A DNA stretch of 64,000 nt, taken from Palsa-147 sp963771905. GTDB taxonomy: Bacteria; Acidobacteriota; Terriglobia; Acidiferrales; UBA7541. Shown here one piece after another: positions 33,386 through 40,802 of this stretch (positions are counted from its first letter, which is position 1; every line of letters begins with the position of its first letter). The position numbers were made by a program, and so were the translations under genes. Below the pieces are notes generated by a model. The model saw only the letters and a program-made list of their open reading frames with translations, did no database searches and was not told the DNA's origin. The stretch lies in NCBI GenBank assembly GCA_963771905.1, contig CAVYVI010000015.1:282470-346469 (forward strand), read 5' to 3'.

Positions 33386-34390
33386 GTGACTCTCATCATC
33401 CGATCGCTAAAGCCCAAAGGAATTCGTAACTGGTGTCTCGCCACGGCGGGACTGCTTTTTTGCGGGCTCGCCGGCTTCGCGCAATCTCAGTCCTCGCCGC
33501 CCGCACCAACCAGCACATCTGTTCCGTCCGGGATCTCGGTGGAGACGGAACTGGTTGTGCTGCCGGTCAGCGTGACGGACGCGAAGGGAGACGTTGTTTT
33601 GGGGCTCGGCCAGCAAGACTTCCGCGTGTATGACGATGGGCGCCTGCAAAAAGTCACGATGTTCCAGCAGCGAGACACTCCCGTGACCGTCGGTCTGATC
33701 GTCGACCACAGCCGGAGTATGGGAGCGGAGCTCCCCGAAGTGGCCGCCGCGGTTTCCTCGTTCGCGCAATCAAGCAATCCCAGCGATGAGATGTTCGTCG
33801 TCGATTTCAATGATGACGTCTCAGTGGAACTCATGGACGGAAAACCATTTTCGAATGACCCAAAAGAGCTCGCGAAAGCAGTCTCCGCCGTGCGCGCACG
33901 CGGACGAACCGCGTTGTATGACGCCGTAGCTGAAGGAGTTCTGCATTTGCAGCTCGGCCATTCCGACAGGAAAGCGCTCATCATAGTCAGCGACGGCGGA
34001 GACAATGCCAGCCAGCAAAAATTCTCTCAGGTTCTGGCACTTGCTCAGCGATCTCACGTGCTCATCTATTGCATCGGACTGATCGGGGAAACCGGAGAGA
34101 CAGATCCCGGCGTGCTACGGCGCTTTTCCAAGGCCACGGGGGGCATCGCGTACTTCCCGGACAAGACGAATACGGTTACGAAAATTTCGACACAGATCGC
34201 GCGAGATCTCCGCGAGCAGTACACACTGGGATTCACGCCGGAGAAATCGAATGCGGGAACCGGTTTTCGAAAGATCGAAGTCAAAGTCACAGCTTCCGGC
34301 CACGGCAAGATTCACGTACGAACCCGGTCCGGTTATTTCGCCGGCGAAGAGAAGCCTTCATCCGCCCAGTTGGCGAAGGGAGCGAAGTGA
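33386..34390 (+). CDS. VWFA-related acidobacterial domain protein
   Basis: Exported von Willebrand A-type protein of 334 residues. Signal peptide (about 1-32, ending GFAQS), an N-terminal beta domain (about 48-98; VETELVVLPVSVTDAKG and LGQQDFRVYDDG), then the VWA domain with an intact MIDAS: D107-x-S109-x-S111 (VDHSRSMG), Thr in RGRTALYDAV and the Asp in IVSDGGDN. The C-terminal part (YTLGFTPEK) is typical of the acidobacterial family. GTG at 33386 is the first possible start. It sits between the LPxTA protein and the sortase and overlaps the latter. A role in adhesion or binding at the cell surface is an inference. Confidence 0.9.
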   Translation: MTLIIRSLKPKGIRNWCLATAGLLFCGLAGFAQSQSSPPAPTSTSVPSGISVETELVVLPVSVTDAKGDVVLGLGQQDFRVYDDGRLQKVTMFQQRDTPVTVGLIVDHSRSMGAELPEVAAAVSSFAQSSNPSDEMFVVDFNDDVSVELMDGKPFSNDPKELAKAVSAVRARGRTALYDAVAEGVLHLQLGHSDRKALIIVSDGGDNASQQKFSQVLALAQRSHVLIYCIGLIGETGETDPGVLRRFSKATGGIAYFPDKTNTVTKISTQIARDLREQYTLGFTPEKSNAGTGFRKIEVKVTASGHGKIHVRTRSGYFAGEEKPSSAQLAKGAK

Positions 34391-35007
34391 ACGCGCGCGG
34401 CTCGATCGCAAGATGGCGCCGGAATTCGAGGGCGCCGTTCCTTCGTGCGGCGTATTACTTTTTCCTGACGGGCGGTATTTTGGGACTCGGCTACGCGACC
34501 TACGTCGTCGTGGATGCAGAGGCGTATCAAACGGTCGAGGAACTCAGACTTCCCCACATGCGCCCGCCGCCAGGGCCTCACGTCCTGGCGGAAGGTGACG
34601 TGATCGGTGAGATGGAGATTCCCCGGCTCGATCTCAAGGCGATTGTCGTGCAAGGAGATTCGCCGAAAATATTGCGGCGCGCGGTTGGCCACCTTCACGA
34701 GACGCCTTTGCCGGGAGAATCCGGCAACGTCGCACTGGCCGGACATCGCGATGGTTTCTTTCGACCGTTGCGCAACATTCAACCGGGCGACGCAATTACG
34801 ATCAAGACTCTCGACGGAGAGTTTGAATATCGCGTGGAATCGACCGAGGTGGTAATGCCCAGCGACGTTCAAGTCCTGCAGTCGTCCGGCGAGAATACGC
34901 TGACCCTCGTCACTTGCTTTCCGTTCTACTATATCGGCGCAGCACCGAAGCGATTCATCGTCCGCGCCCGCCAAATTACGACTCCCAGTGCGACGCTCCT
35001 CCGCTAA
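34387..35007 (+). CDS. Sortase, class D-like
   Basis: Membrane-anchored cysteine transpeptidase of 206 residues that would cleave the LPxTA protein and join it to an acceptor. One N-terminal helix (about 19-42) and a sortase beta-barrel (about 70-195) with all three catalytic residues visible: H120 (LAGHRD), C177 (TLVTCFPF) and R193 (KRFIVRAR). The FYYIG segment after the cysteine is common in class D. The start is GTG at 34387, overlapping the VWA stop (GTGA), so the two are coupled. The enzyme call is strong. What it attaches protein to in a cell with an outer membrane is unknown. Confidence 0.93.
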   Translation: MNARGSIARWRRNSRAPFLRAAYYFFLTGGILGLGYATYVVVDAEAYQTVEELRLPHMRPPPGPHVLAEGDVIGEMEIPRLDLKAIVVQGDSPKILRRAVGHLHETPLPGESGNVALAGHRDGFFRPLRNIQPGDAITIKTLDGEFEYRVESTEVVMPSDVQVLQSSGENTLTLVTCFPFYYIGAAPKRFIVRARQITTPSATLLR

Positions 35008-35295
35008 GTCGCCTCCCTACTTTCAATCTAAATTGAAGCGGCCCAAACGAAAGAGCGGGATGTGTGCACAAGTGAACAGATACACGTGGTTGTTTCTTCT
35101 ACGATGCTCGCTACAGGTGAAGCAAGAGGACCAAGGCGACAATTGGTCCAAAAGGTTCCGCCTGAACAATACTGGAAGTCGCAGGCTCCTTCCCACTTCA
35201 GCCGACACAAAAAGTTCGAGGGTGAATACAGAAGTGGGCGCAATGCCTCGGGAGCGGCCGGAGTGTCTGCCTGCGAAGAGAATGGAGATATCGAA
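35008..35295. other. Intergenic region with ECF-like promoter B
   Basis: About 290 bases without a gene. Holds promoter B (35060-35102) and a leader of about 185 bases with a GGTGAAGCAAGAGGA segment similar to one in leader C. Confidence 0.6.
35060..35102 (+). promoter_or_regulatory. ECF-like promoter B (small membrane protein)
   Basis: ATGTGTGCACAAGTGAACAG (35060-35079), a 19-base spacer, then CTAC (35099-35102). The upstream element is identical to promoter C and differs from A at three positions. Confidence 0.65.
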
Positions 35296-35487
35296 ATGCC
35301 TTTACTTCAGCTTGTAATGGTTTTGATCGTGGTAGGCGTGCTGCTGTGGCTGGTCAATCGCTTCATACCGATGGAGGGAACGATCAAGTCCATCTTGAAT
35401 GCGGTGGTGGTCATAGCAGTCGTGTTGTGGCTACTCAACATTTTCGGACTATTCCACTCGTTCTCTCGAATCCACATCGGGGCATAA
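35296..35487 (+). CDS. Small membrane protein, Thivi_2564 type
   Basis: A 63-residue protein with two transmembrane helices (about 5-20 and 30-52). The pattern LLQLVMVLIVVGVLLWLVNRFIPMEGTIKSILN is the one found in the Thivi_2564 family of small membrane proteins. The frame is open further upstream, but the ATG at 35296 has GGAGA about eight bases before it. Controlled by promoter B. The family has no established function; its company here suggests an envelope-stress role. Confidence 0.8.
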   Translation: MPLLQLVMVLIVVGVLLWLVNRFIPMEGTIKSILNAVVVIAVVLWLLNIFGLFHSFSRIHIGA

Positions 35488-35604
35488 GCAAACCCGGATG
35501 AACGACCGGGGGATGAGCTGTGTGTAATTGAAAAGCGCTTGCAACAGATTAGTTTCGGCGATCAACGCCGGACGAAAGAATTCGCGGTAATGGAGGCAAC
35601 ACTC

Positions 35605-36471
35605 ATGAAAGTACTTGGAGTCATCAGCACAGCAGCGCTGCTCCTGCTGCTCGGAGCCGCTGTTCCTGCCTACGCGCAGGAAGAGCACCACGAAGAAGCG
35701 GCCAAACCCGAAAAACAGGCGCAGGCCAAGCCCGAGAAACAGGAACAGGCAAAGCCAGCGAAGCAAGAAGCGCAGGCGAAGCCGGAAAAGCAGGAAAAGG
35801 AAGCGAAGCCGGCCAAGCAAGAGGCGCAGGCCAAGCCGGAAAAGGAAGCGAAGCCAGCCGAGCATGAAGCGCAGGCCAAGCCGGAAAAGGAAGCGAAGCC
35901 AGCCAAGCATGAAGCGCAGGCCAAGCCCGAAAAGCAGGAAAAGGAAGCGAAGCCAGCCAAGCAAGAGGCGCGGGCGAAGACTGAAAAGCAGGCAAAGCCG
36001 GCCAAGCAAGAAGCACAGGCCAAGCCCGAGAAGCAGGAAAAGGAAGCGAAGCCAGCCAAGCAAGAAGCGCGGGCGAGGACTGAAAAGCAGGCGCCGCAGG
36101 CCAAAGAGGCAAAACAGGAAGAGCGCGGTAACACTTCGGGGCAGGGGCACATACAGCGAACTGCGGCTGCTGAGCAGAAACAGCGCTCAGCACCGGCACT
36201 TCGGCTCAGTTCCGCAGGCAGTGGCCGCATACCTGACGCACGCTTCCGGGCCAATTTCGGCGAAGGGCACAGATTCCGTATCGGCAGTCCCCACATGGTT
36301 GACGGATATTCTCGCTTCCATTACGGCGGCTATTGGTTCGGATTTCTTCAGCCGTGGCCGGAAGGTTGGTACTACACCGACGACGTTTACGTTGTTTTCA
36401 TCGACGGCGGGTATTACTTGTGCAACCCGTATTATCCCGACGCGCGCGTTGGCATCAGCGTCGTACTCTAA
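35605..36471 (+). CDS. Exported Lys/Glu/Pro/Ala-repeat protein with aromatic C-terminal domain
   Basis: A 288-residue protein. Signal peptide (about 1-25, ending VPAYAQE), a long low-complexity region (about 30-175) of repeats built from AKPEKQ, EKEAKPAKQE and AQAKPEK, likely an extended charged rod, and a compact C-terminal domain (about 200-288) rich in Tyr, Trp and Gly (FHYGGYWFGFLQPWPEGWYYTDD) seen in acidobacterial exported proteins. The ATG at 35605 has GGAGG eight bases upstream; two earlier in-frame starts lack a signal peptide. The repeats keep several other frames open, which are not genes. It may link the envelope layers by its rod, but this is inference. Confidence 0.8.
   Translation: MKVLGVISTAALLLLLGAAVPAYAQEEHHEEAAKPEKQAQAKPEKQEQAKPAKQEAQAKPEKQEKEAKPAKQEAQAKPEKEAKPAEHEAQAKPEKEAKPAKHEAQAKPEKQEKEAKPAKQEARAKTEKQAKPAKQEAQAKPEKQEKEAKPAKQEARARTEKQAPQAKEAKQEERGNTSGQGHIQRTAAAEQKQRSAPALRLSSAGSGRIPDARFRANFGEGHRFRIGSPHMVDGYSRFHYGGYWFGFLQPWPEGWYYTDDVYVVFIDGGYYLCNPYYPDARVGISVVL
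35700..36115. repeat. Imperfect tandem repeats encoding the KPEKQE rod
   Basis: Units such as gaagcgaagccagccaagca and caggccaagcccgaaaagca recur in the same frame with small changes and variable order. Such repeats are prone to expansion and contraction. Confidence 0.8.
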
Positions 36472-36489
36472 CCAGTTCTTCAATTTGGC

Positions 36490-36532
36490 TTCAGGGGTGA
36501 CAGAGGCGCACGTGGGCCGAGTCGCCCCTGAA
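36490..36532 (+). terminator. Stem-loop after the repeat protein
   Basis: Twelve-base arms TTCAGGGGTGAC (36490-36501) and GTCGCCCCTGAA (36521-36532) pair with one T-G wobble around a 19-base loop, 18 bases after the stop codon. No T tract follows. Confidence 0.45.
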
Positions 36533-36593
36533 CTGCGGAGAGAGTGATTCGGTTGGGTTCTTCGATCAGTTGAAGAGAGAAGGAGAGGAAACG

Positions 36594-36749
36594 ATGCTCG
36601 GAATTATTTTAATCGCGGTCCTGGTGCTGGCGCTTCTCGGCGTGTTGCCGCGGTGGCCGCACAGCCAGGATTGGGGCTATGTGCCGACCGGCGGAGTGGG
36701 GCTAATCCTGCTCATCGTCGTCATTCTCGCGTTCATGGGCCGCATCTAG
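36594..36749 (+). CDS. DUF3309 family small membrane protein
   Basis: A 51-residue protein, MLGIILIAVLVLALLGVLPR at its N-terminus, then WPHSQDWGYVPTGGVGL and a second helix ending in GRI. Two transmembrane helices around a WPHS-WGY loop are the DUF3309 pattern. GGAGAGGAA lies just upstream of the ATG. The family is widespread in environmental bacteria and has no known function. It lies between the repeat protein and a 67-residue protein in the envelope region. Confidence 0.88.
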   Translation: MLGIILIAVLVLALLGVLPRWPHSQDWGYVPTGGVGLILLIVVILAFMGRI

Positions 36750-36894
36750 GACGCGTGGGAGTGAAATGTTGCCGACGGAGTTCTTGCGTTCGCGTAATGG
36801 CGCTCGAGCGGCCACATCAAATCAACGGGGTTCGGCGAGGGGTCGGGCCTCATTCCTTTCGAGCTTTGGCGTTACCGGCAGTCCGAGGTGAAAA

Positions 36895-37098
36895 ATGGAT
36901 GAATCAAAGCGACACGCAGTTCAGTTTCTAGAAAAGGAAATCAAGACGTACATAGCTCTGGCCTTGTTCTTGTCAAAAGAAGGAATCAAAGAACGCGTGG
37001 AATTGGAAGAGAAAGAAGTCCTCATCGGCCCCTTGTACTACAAGGAAAGAATGAGAGAGGCCAGGAAACTCGTCAATGAACTCAGAAAGCCGAGCTGA
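36895..37098 (+). CDS. Small charged hypothetical protein
   Basis: A 67-residue, highly charged, mostly helical protein (MDESKRHAVQFLEKEIKTYI start). There is no signal peptide or membrane helix. GAGGTGAAAA precedes the ATG. Its last 23 bases overlap the start of the next gene in another frame, which suggests coupled translation. No family is recognised. Confidence 0.6.
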   Translation: MDESKRHAVQFLEKEIKTYIALALFLSKEGIKERVELEEKEVLIGPLYYKERMREARKLVNELRKPS

Positions 37099-38413
37099 GG
37101 CAAAGTCATCGCTAACCGGTACTTGGGGCGATTGGCGCTTTTTGTGCATCCGTGTGTTGGCACTCCTTCTTGTCGTGCTGACCTCGGGCGGCGTCTCCTT
37201 TGCCTATTCGGTTCTTACCCACGAGGAAATCGTAGACCTTCTTTGGACCGGTGAGATTCGGCCCCTCCTGCTGAAACGATTCCCGGAGCTGTCGGAAGAC
37301 CAGCTCAAGGAAGCGCATGCCTACGCCTACGGAGGCGCGGTGATCCAGGACCTGGGCTACTACCCGTTCGGCAGCGCGGAATTCAGCGACCTGGTGCATT
37401 ACGTTCGCAGCGGAGATCTGGTCAGCGAATTACTGGCGGAGAGCCAGAACGCCGACGAGTACGCCTTCGCACTCGGCGCGCTGGCACATTACGTGTCCGA
37501 TGCGGACGGTCACCCCGCAGTCAACGAGGCCGTCGCTCTCCATTATCCGAAGCTGCGGGCGAAGTACGGCAAATCCGTGCGATACGCGGACAACCATACC
37601 GCGCACCTGAAGACGGAGTTCGGATTCGACATGGTGCAAGTGGCGAAGAATCGCTATGCGTCGCAGCAGTATCACGACTTCATCGGATTCCAGGTGTCAA
37701 AGCCGTTGCTCGAAAGGGTTTTCCCGGTCGTATATGGCGTGGAGTTGAAGGATGTGCTGCCTCACGAGGATCTGGCGATCGGGTCGTATCGATTTTCGGT
37801 GAGCCGGCTGATTCCAGAGATGACTCAGGTGGCGCTTCAGACGCATAAGAAGGACCTGATGCGTGAGACGCCGAATTTCGCGAAGGAAAAGTTTCTTTAC
37901 CGTCTTTCGCGATCCGACTATGAGAAGGAGTGGGGAAAGGACTACACGAAACCGGGATTCGGCACGCGAATGTTGTCGACGCTCTTGCGCTACATGCCGA
38001 GAATTGGGCCCTTCAGGGCGCTGGCATTTAACAATCCCACGGCGAAAACAGAGGACCTGTATTTCAAGAGCATCAACACGACGGTGGATCAATACCGGGC
38101 ATTGCTCGAGGAAGTTCGCGCCGGTACTCTCGAGCTTCCCAATCGCGATCTGGATAGCGGGAACCTGACTCAGGCCGCGGAATACCCGCTGACGGACGAA
38201 ACGTACGCGAAGTTATTGCGGAGGCTATCGGTGCGGAAGTTCGATCTGACCACGCCGGACCTTCGCGACAATATTCTGGACTTTTACTCCGATCTCTCCG
38301 TCCCCATCGAGACCAAGAAAGACGCGGCGCAATGGCAAAGTGCGCTGGCGTCGCTCGATGAGCTGAGGTTGACGACTCCTCTTCCCTTTCCCGTGGCCAG
38401 CGCCGGAAAATAG
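37076..38413 (+). CDS. Zinc-dependent phospholipase C-like exported protein
   Basis: A 445-residue protein with a signal-anchor (about 22-42, LCIRVLALLLVVLTSGGVSF) and an all-helical domain (about 45-260) carrying the histidine and aspartate pattern of the zinc-dependent phospholipase C/S1-P1 nuclease type: YSVLTHEEIVDLLW, DLGYYPFGSAEFSDLVHYVR, ALGALAHYVSDADGHP and YADNHTAHLKTEF. The remaining C-terminal 180 residues are unassigned. Catalytic activity is likely but the substrate (phospholipid or other) is not shown. The ATG at 37076 overlaps the upstream gene. Confidence 0.8.
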   Translation: MNSESRAEAKSSLTGTWGDWRFLCIRVLALLLVVLTSGGVSFAYSVLTHEEIVDLLWTGEIRPLLLKRFPELSEDQLKEAHAYAYGGAVIQDLGYYPFGSAEFSDLVHYVRSGDLVSELLAESQNADEYAFALGALAHYVSDADGHPAVNEAVALHYPKLRAKYGKSVRYADNHTAHLKTEFGFDMVQVAKNRYASQQYHDFIGFQVSKPLLERVFPVVYGVELKDVLPHEDLAIGSYRFSVSRLIPEMTQVALQTHKKDLMRETPNFAKEKFLYRLSRSDYEKEWGKDYTKPGFGTRMLSTLLRYMPRIGPFRALAFNNPTAKTEDLYFKSINTTVDQYRALLEEVRAGTLELPNRDLDSGNLTQAAEYPLTDETYAKLLRRLSVRKFDLTTPDLRDNILDFYSDLSVPIETKKDAAQWQSALASLDELRLTTPLPFPVASAGK

Positions 38414-38433
38414 CCGTAAAGCGCCGGGTTCAA

Positions 38434-38476
38434 ATGTGTGCACAAGTGAACAGAAAAACAGCGGGAACCCGTCTAG
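38434..38476 (+). promoter_or_regulatory. ECF-like promoter C (lmo0937-type operon)
   Basis: ATGTGTGCACAAGTGAACAG (38434-38453), a 19-base spacer, then CTAG (38473-38476). The leader that follows (38477-38522) shares AGTTG, GGGAG and TTCGCAA(A/G)TC with leader A at the same distances. Confidence 0.65.
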
Positions 38477-38587
38477 TATTCAGTTGTGTAGGGGAGCAAG
38501 AGCGCAGTTTCGCAAATCGTTCCACCCGCTTCAGCGTGACCGCCTCGGCTTCAAGCCTGCGCTAACGAAGAGAAATAAGAGGACAAG

Positions 38588-38740
38588 ATGCTCTGGACAA
38601 TTTGTGTGATCTTGCTGGTGTTATGGCTCTTGGGAGTGGTCACGTCTTACACCTTGGGCGGGTTCATTCACATTCTGTTGTTCCTGGCTGTGGTCACGCT
38701 TTTGATAAGGCTCATCCAAGGCCGAAGGTTAGCTTCTTGA
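38588..38740 (+). CDS. Small membrane protein, lmo0937 type
   Basis: A 50-residue protein starting MLWTICVILLVLWLLGVVTS with two membrane helices around a TLGGFIHILL segment, as in the lmo0937 family of small stress-associated membrane proteins. GAGGACAAG lies directly before the ATG. Promoter C gives it a leader of about 105 bases. A second two-helix protein gene follows 16 bases on. Confidence 0.85.
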   Translation: MLWTICVILLVLWLLGVVTSYTLGGFIHILLFLAVVTLLIRLIQGRRLAS

Positions 38741-38756
38741 TCGCGGAGCCAACTCT

Positions 38757-38981
38757 ATGAAATCAGCTTCACTCGCCGGGATTTCATTGGTGGTTTTGGG
38801 TGCGCTGGCCCTCGTGTATCAAGGCATCAATTACACCCATCGAGAGACGGTCTTTGACGTGGGGCCGATCCATGCCACGGCAGACAGGCAGAAACGAATA
38901 CCACTCCCTCCGATCATCGGAGGCCTCGCGATTCTGGCGGGAGTTGGTCTGCTCGTGGCTGGTGCAAGGCAAAAGGCTTAA
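38757..38981 (+). CDS. Small two-helix membrane protein
   Basis: A 74-residue protein with an N-terminal helix (about 5-23), a polar loop with HRETVFDVGPIHATADRQK and a C-terminal helix (about 50-70, GGLAILAGVGLLVAG). The loop pattern is seen in uncharacterised acidobacterial and proteobacterial proteins. It is probably co-transcribed with the lmo0937-type gene. Confidence 0.72.
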   Translation: MKSASLAGISLVVLGALALVYQGINYTHRETVFDVGPIHATADRQKRIPLPPIIGGLAILAGVGLLVAGARQKA

Positions 38982-39124
38982 CGGAAGTTTTCGGTCGGGG
39001 GATAGTTGGCGGATGATTTTCAAGCGACGGCTTCCCCCGACTCATGGCGTGGTTTGAAGCGCCTCACAAAGGTTCCGGAGAGAACAAACTTCCGCAGCCG
39101 CAATTCTGATCATGGAGGTCAGCG

Positions 39125-39835
39125 ATGATACGTAAATCAATTCTCATTCTGTGTGCAGGACTGGTGGCAACAGCACCGCTCTTTGCAGCCAACAAAGAAC
39201 AAAAGCGGCTCGAAAATTCCGGGGCGGTGATGCAAGAAATCGTAAACATACCCGAGAACATTCCGCGCTCAGTGATGGACAAGGCCGAATGCGTCATCGT
39301 GTTTCCTTCGGTTCTCAAGGGAGCGTTCGTGGTCGGGGCAAGCTACGGCCGCGGAGCGATGGTTTGCCGGACCGGAAAAGATTTTCGAGGAGCGTGGGGC
39401 GCGCCAGCCATGTACGCGCTGGAAGGCGGCAGCTTTGGATTTCAAATCGGCGGACAAGCGACCGATCTCGTTTTGCTGATCATGAACGACAGAGGCGTGA
39501 AATCAATTCTTGATAGCAAGGTTAAGCTGGGCGGAGATGCGTCGATCGCAGCGGGTCCAGTGGGCCGCGACGCTGCCGCAAACACGGATGCGTACATGCG
39601 GGCGGAGATACTCAGCTACTCGCGGACGCGAGGTCTCTTTGCCGGCATTTCTTTGGAAGGTTCCACGCTACGACCGGATGACGACGCGACTGCGGACGTC
39701 TATGGCCGCGCGCTTACGGCAAAAGAAATCATATTAGGCGGAAACGTCCGGGTTCCTCCGTCCGGGCGCCATCTGGTTTCCGTGTTGGAGAGAAATTCAC
39801 CGCGCGATGATTCGAAGCAATCCGCAACCGATTAG
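39125..39835 (+). CDS. SYLF domain (Ysc84-like) exported lipid-binding protein
   Basis: A 236-residue protein with a signal peptide (about 1-21, ending APLFAA) and a SYLF/Ysc84 domain (about 55-225): IPRSVMDKAECVIVFPSVLKG, FVVGASYGRGAMVCR, GGSFGFQIGGQATDLVLLIM and the closing RAEILSYSRTRGLFAGISLEG. SYLF domains bind phosphoinositides in eukaryotes; bacterial forms are periplasmic with unclear ligands. It fits the envelope-related set of neighbours. Confidence 0.9.
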   Translation: MIRKSILILCAGLVATAPLFAANKEQKRLENSGAVMQEIVNIPENIPRSVMDKAECVIVFPSVLKGAFVVGASYGRGAMVCRTGKDFRGAWGAPAMYALEGGSFGFQIGGQATDLVLLIMNDRGVKSILDSKVKLGGDASIAAGPVGRDAAANTDAYMRAEILSYSRTRGLFAGISLEGSTLRPDDDATADVYGRALTAKEIILGGNVRVPPSGRHLVSVLERNSPRDDSKQSATD

Positions 39836-40049
39836 GCATCCAGGCAATTCAGCGCCGAGACCTGCCGCTCTTCCTGGATCGAAGCAGAACGCGGGCTTCG
39901 GGAAGAGCGGCGCTCGGTTTTTGTAGTCCGCGCACGCCGGGCAAAGACAGCGCGCGGACAGAAGCCTGAAGGACGATCATGCGCAAGAGACAATTCACGC
40001 TGCGATATTCTGATCCACGAAGACGCCCATGCTCGAAGGAGAATTCTGG

Positions 40050-40724
40050 ATGAAGAGGATACGAAACATTGCGATCGGCGTTGCCGCGAGCCTGCTTTTC
40101 GTTCCGCTGGCTTACGGACAGGATCTGTCCAAGTACCGAGACTTTTCGCTCGGAACAAGTTTGACCGCAGTTTCAAAACAAGTGAACGAAGATCCGGCGA
40201 CTGCCACCGTAATCTATCAGAGTCCGGCGTTAATTCAGGAGCTGACGTGGTGGCCCGTGCAATCCTACCAAGCCACGGCACCCTCGGAGCCGATTCAGGA
40301 AGTTCTATTCTCTTTTTACAACGGCGAACTCTACAAGATCGTCGTGACGTATGAAAGTTCCGCAACCGAGGGGATGACTTCCGCAGACATGGTGCGAGCC
40401 ATTTCGGCAAAATACGGAACAGCAACGGCGCCGGTCGCCGTAACACAGACTCCAACGCTTGAGAATTATGGCAACGCGGGAGCAGCAATCGCGTGCTGGC
40501 AGGACGCTCAATACTCGCTGACGCTTTCGCGCTCCGCACTTTCGAATACGTATCAGCTGGTGATGTTTTCAAAACAGATGAACAGCGAAGCCGAAGCGGC
40601 GATCGCCGAATCAGCCAAGCAAGAGCGCGACGACGCTCCCCAGAGGGAAATCGCACGCGTGAAAAAAGCAGCCGACGAGCTGGCAATCGAGCGACAAGCT
40701 AATGTGAAGGCATTTCAGCCTTGA
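40050..40724 (+). CDS. Exported hypothetical protein
   Basis: A 224-residue protein with a signal peptide (about 1-24, ending LAYGQ), a globular region (about 25-175; YRDFSLGTSLTAVSKQVN) and a charged C-terminal coiled-coil-like tail (about 185-224). AAGGAGA lies about eight bases before the ATG at 40050; an in-frame start seven codons earlier is less well placed. The family is not recognised, though similar proteins are frequent in acidobacteria. Confidence 0.7.
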   Translation: MKRIRNIAIGVAASLLFVPLAYGQDLSKYRDFSLGTSLTAVSKQVNEDPATATVIYQSPALIQELTWWPVQSYQATAPSEPIQEVLFSFYNGELYKIVVTYESSATEGMTSADMVRAISAKYGTATAPVAVTQTPTLENYGNAGAAIACWQDAQYSLTLSRSALSNTYQLVMFSKQMNSEAEAAIAESAKQERDDAPQREIARVKKAADELAIERQANVKAFQP

Positions 40725-40802
40725 TCTCGGCGCGATACAGGATGTTCACGATTTTGGACAATCGGACAGGTGGGTCATAAAGAAAGGAACAATAGGAAAA
40801 GA

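Noticed and set aside
35519..35560. A fourth copy of the ECF-like promoter upstream of the repeat protein (TGTGTAATTGAAAAG)
   Set aside because: Only part of the element matches, and CTA(C/G) is missing 19 bases after it.
35449..36547. Several long open frames on both strands inside the repeat protein gene
   Set aside because: They arise because the KPEKQE repeats lack stop codons in all frames. Only the + frame from 35605 has a signal peptide, a ribosome binding site and a structured C-terminal domain.
40570..40590. TGAACAG inside the hypothetical gene at 40050
   Set aside because: No GTGTGCA upstream and no -10-like CTA at the right distance; it lies inside a coding sequence.
39832..40686. 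A 284-codon minus-strand frame near the SYLF and hypothetical genes
   Set aside because: Ser/Arg-rich shadow. The + strand has proteins with clear signal peptides and ribosome binding sites.
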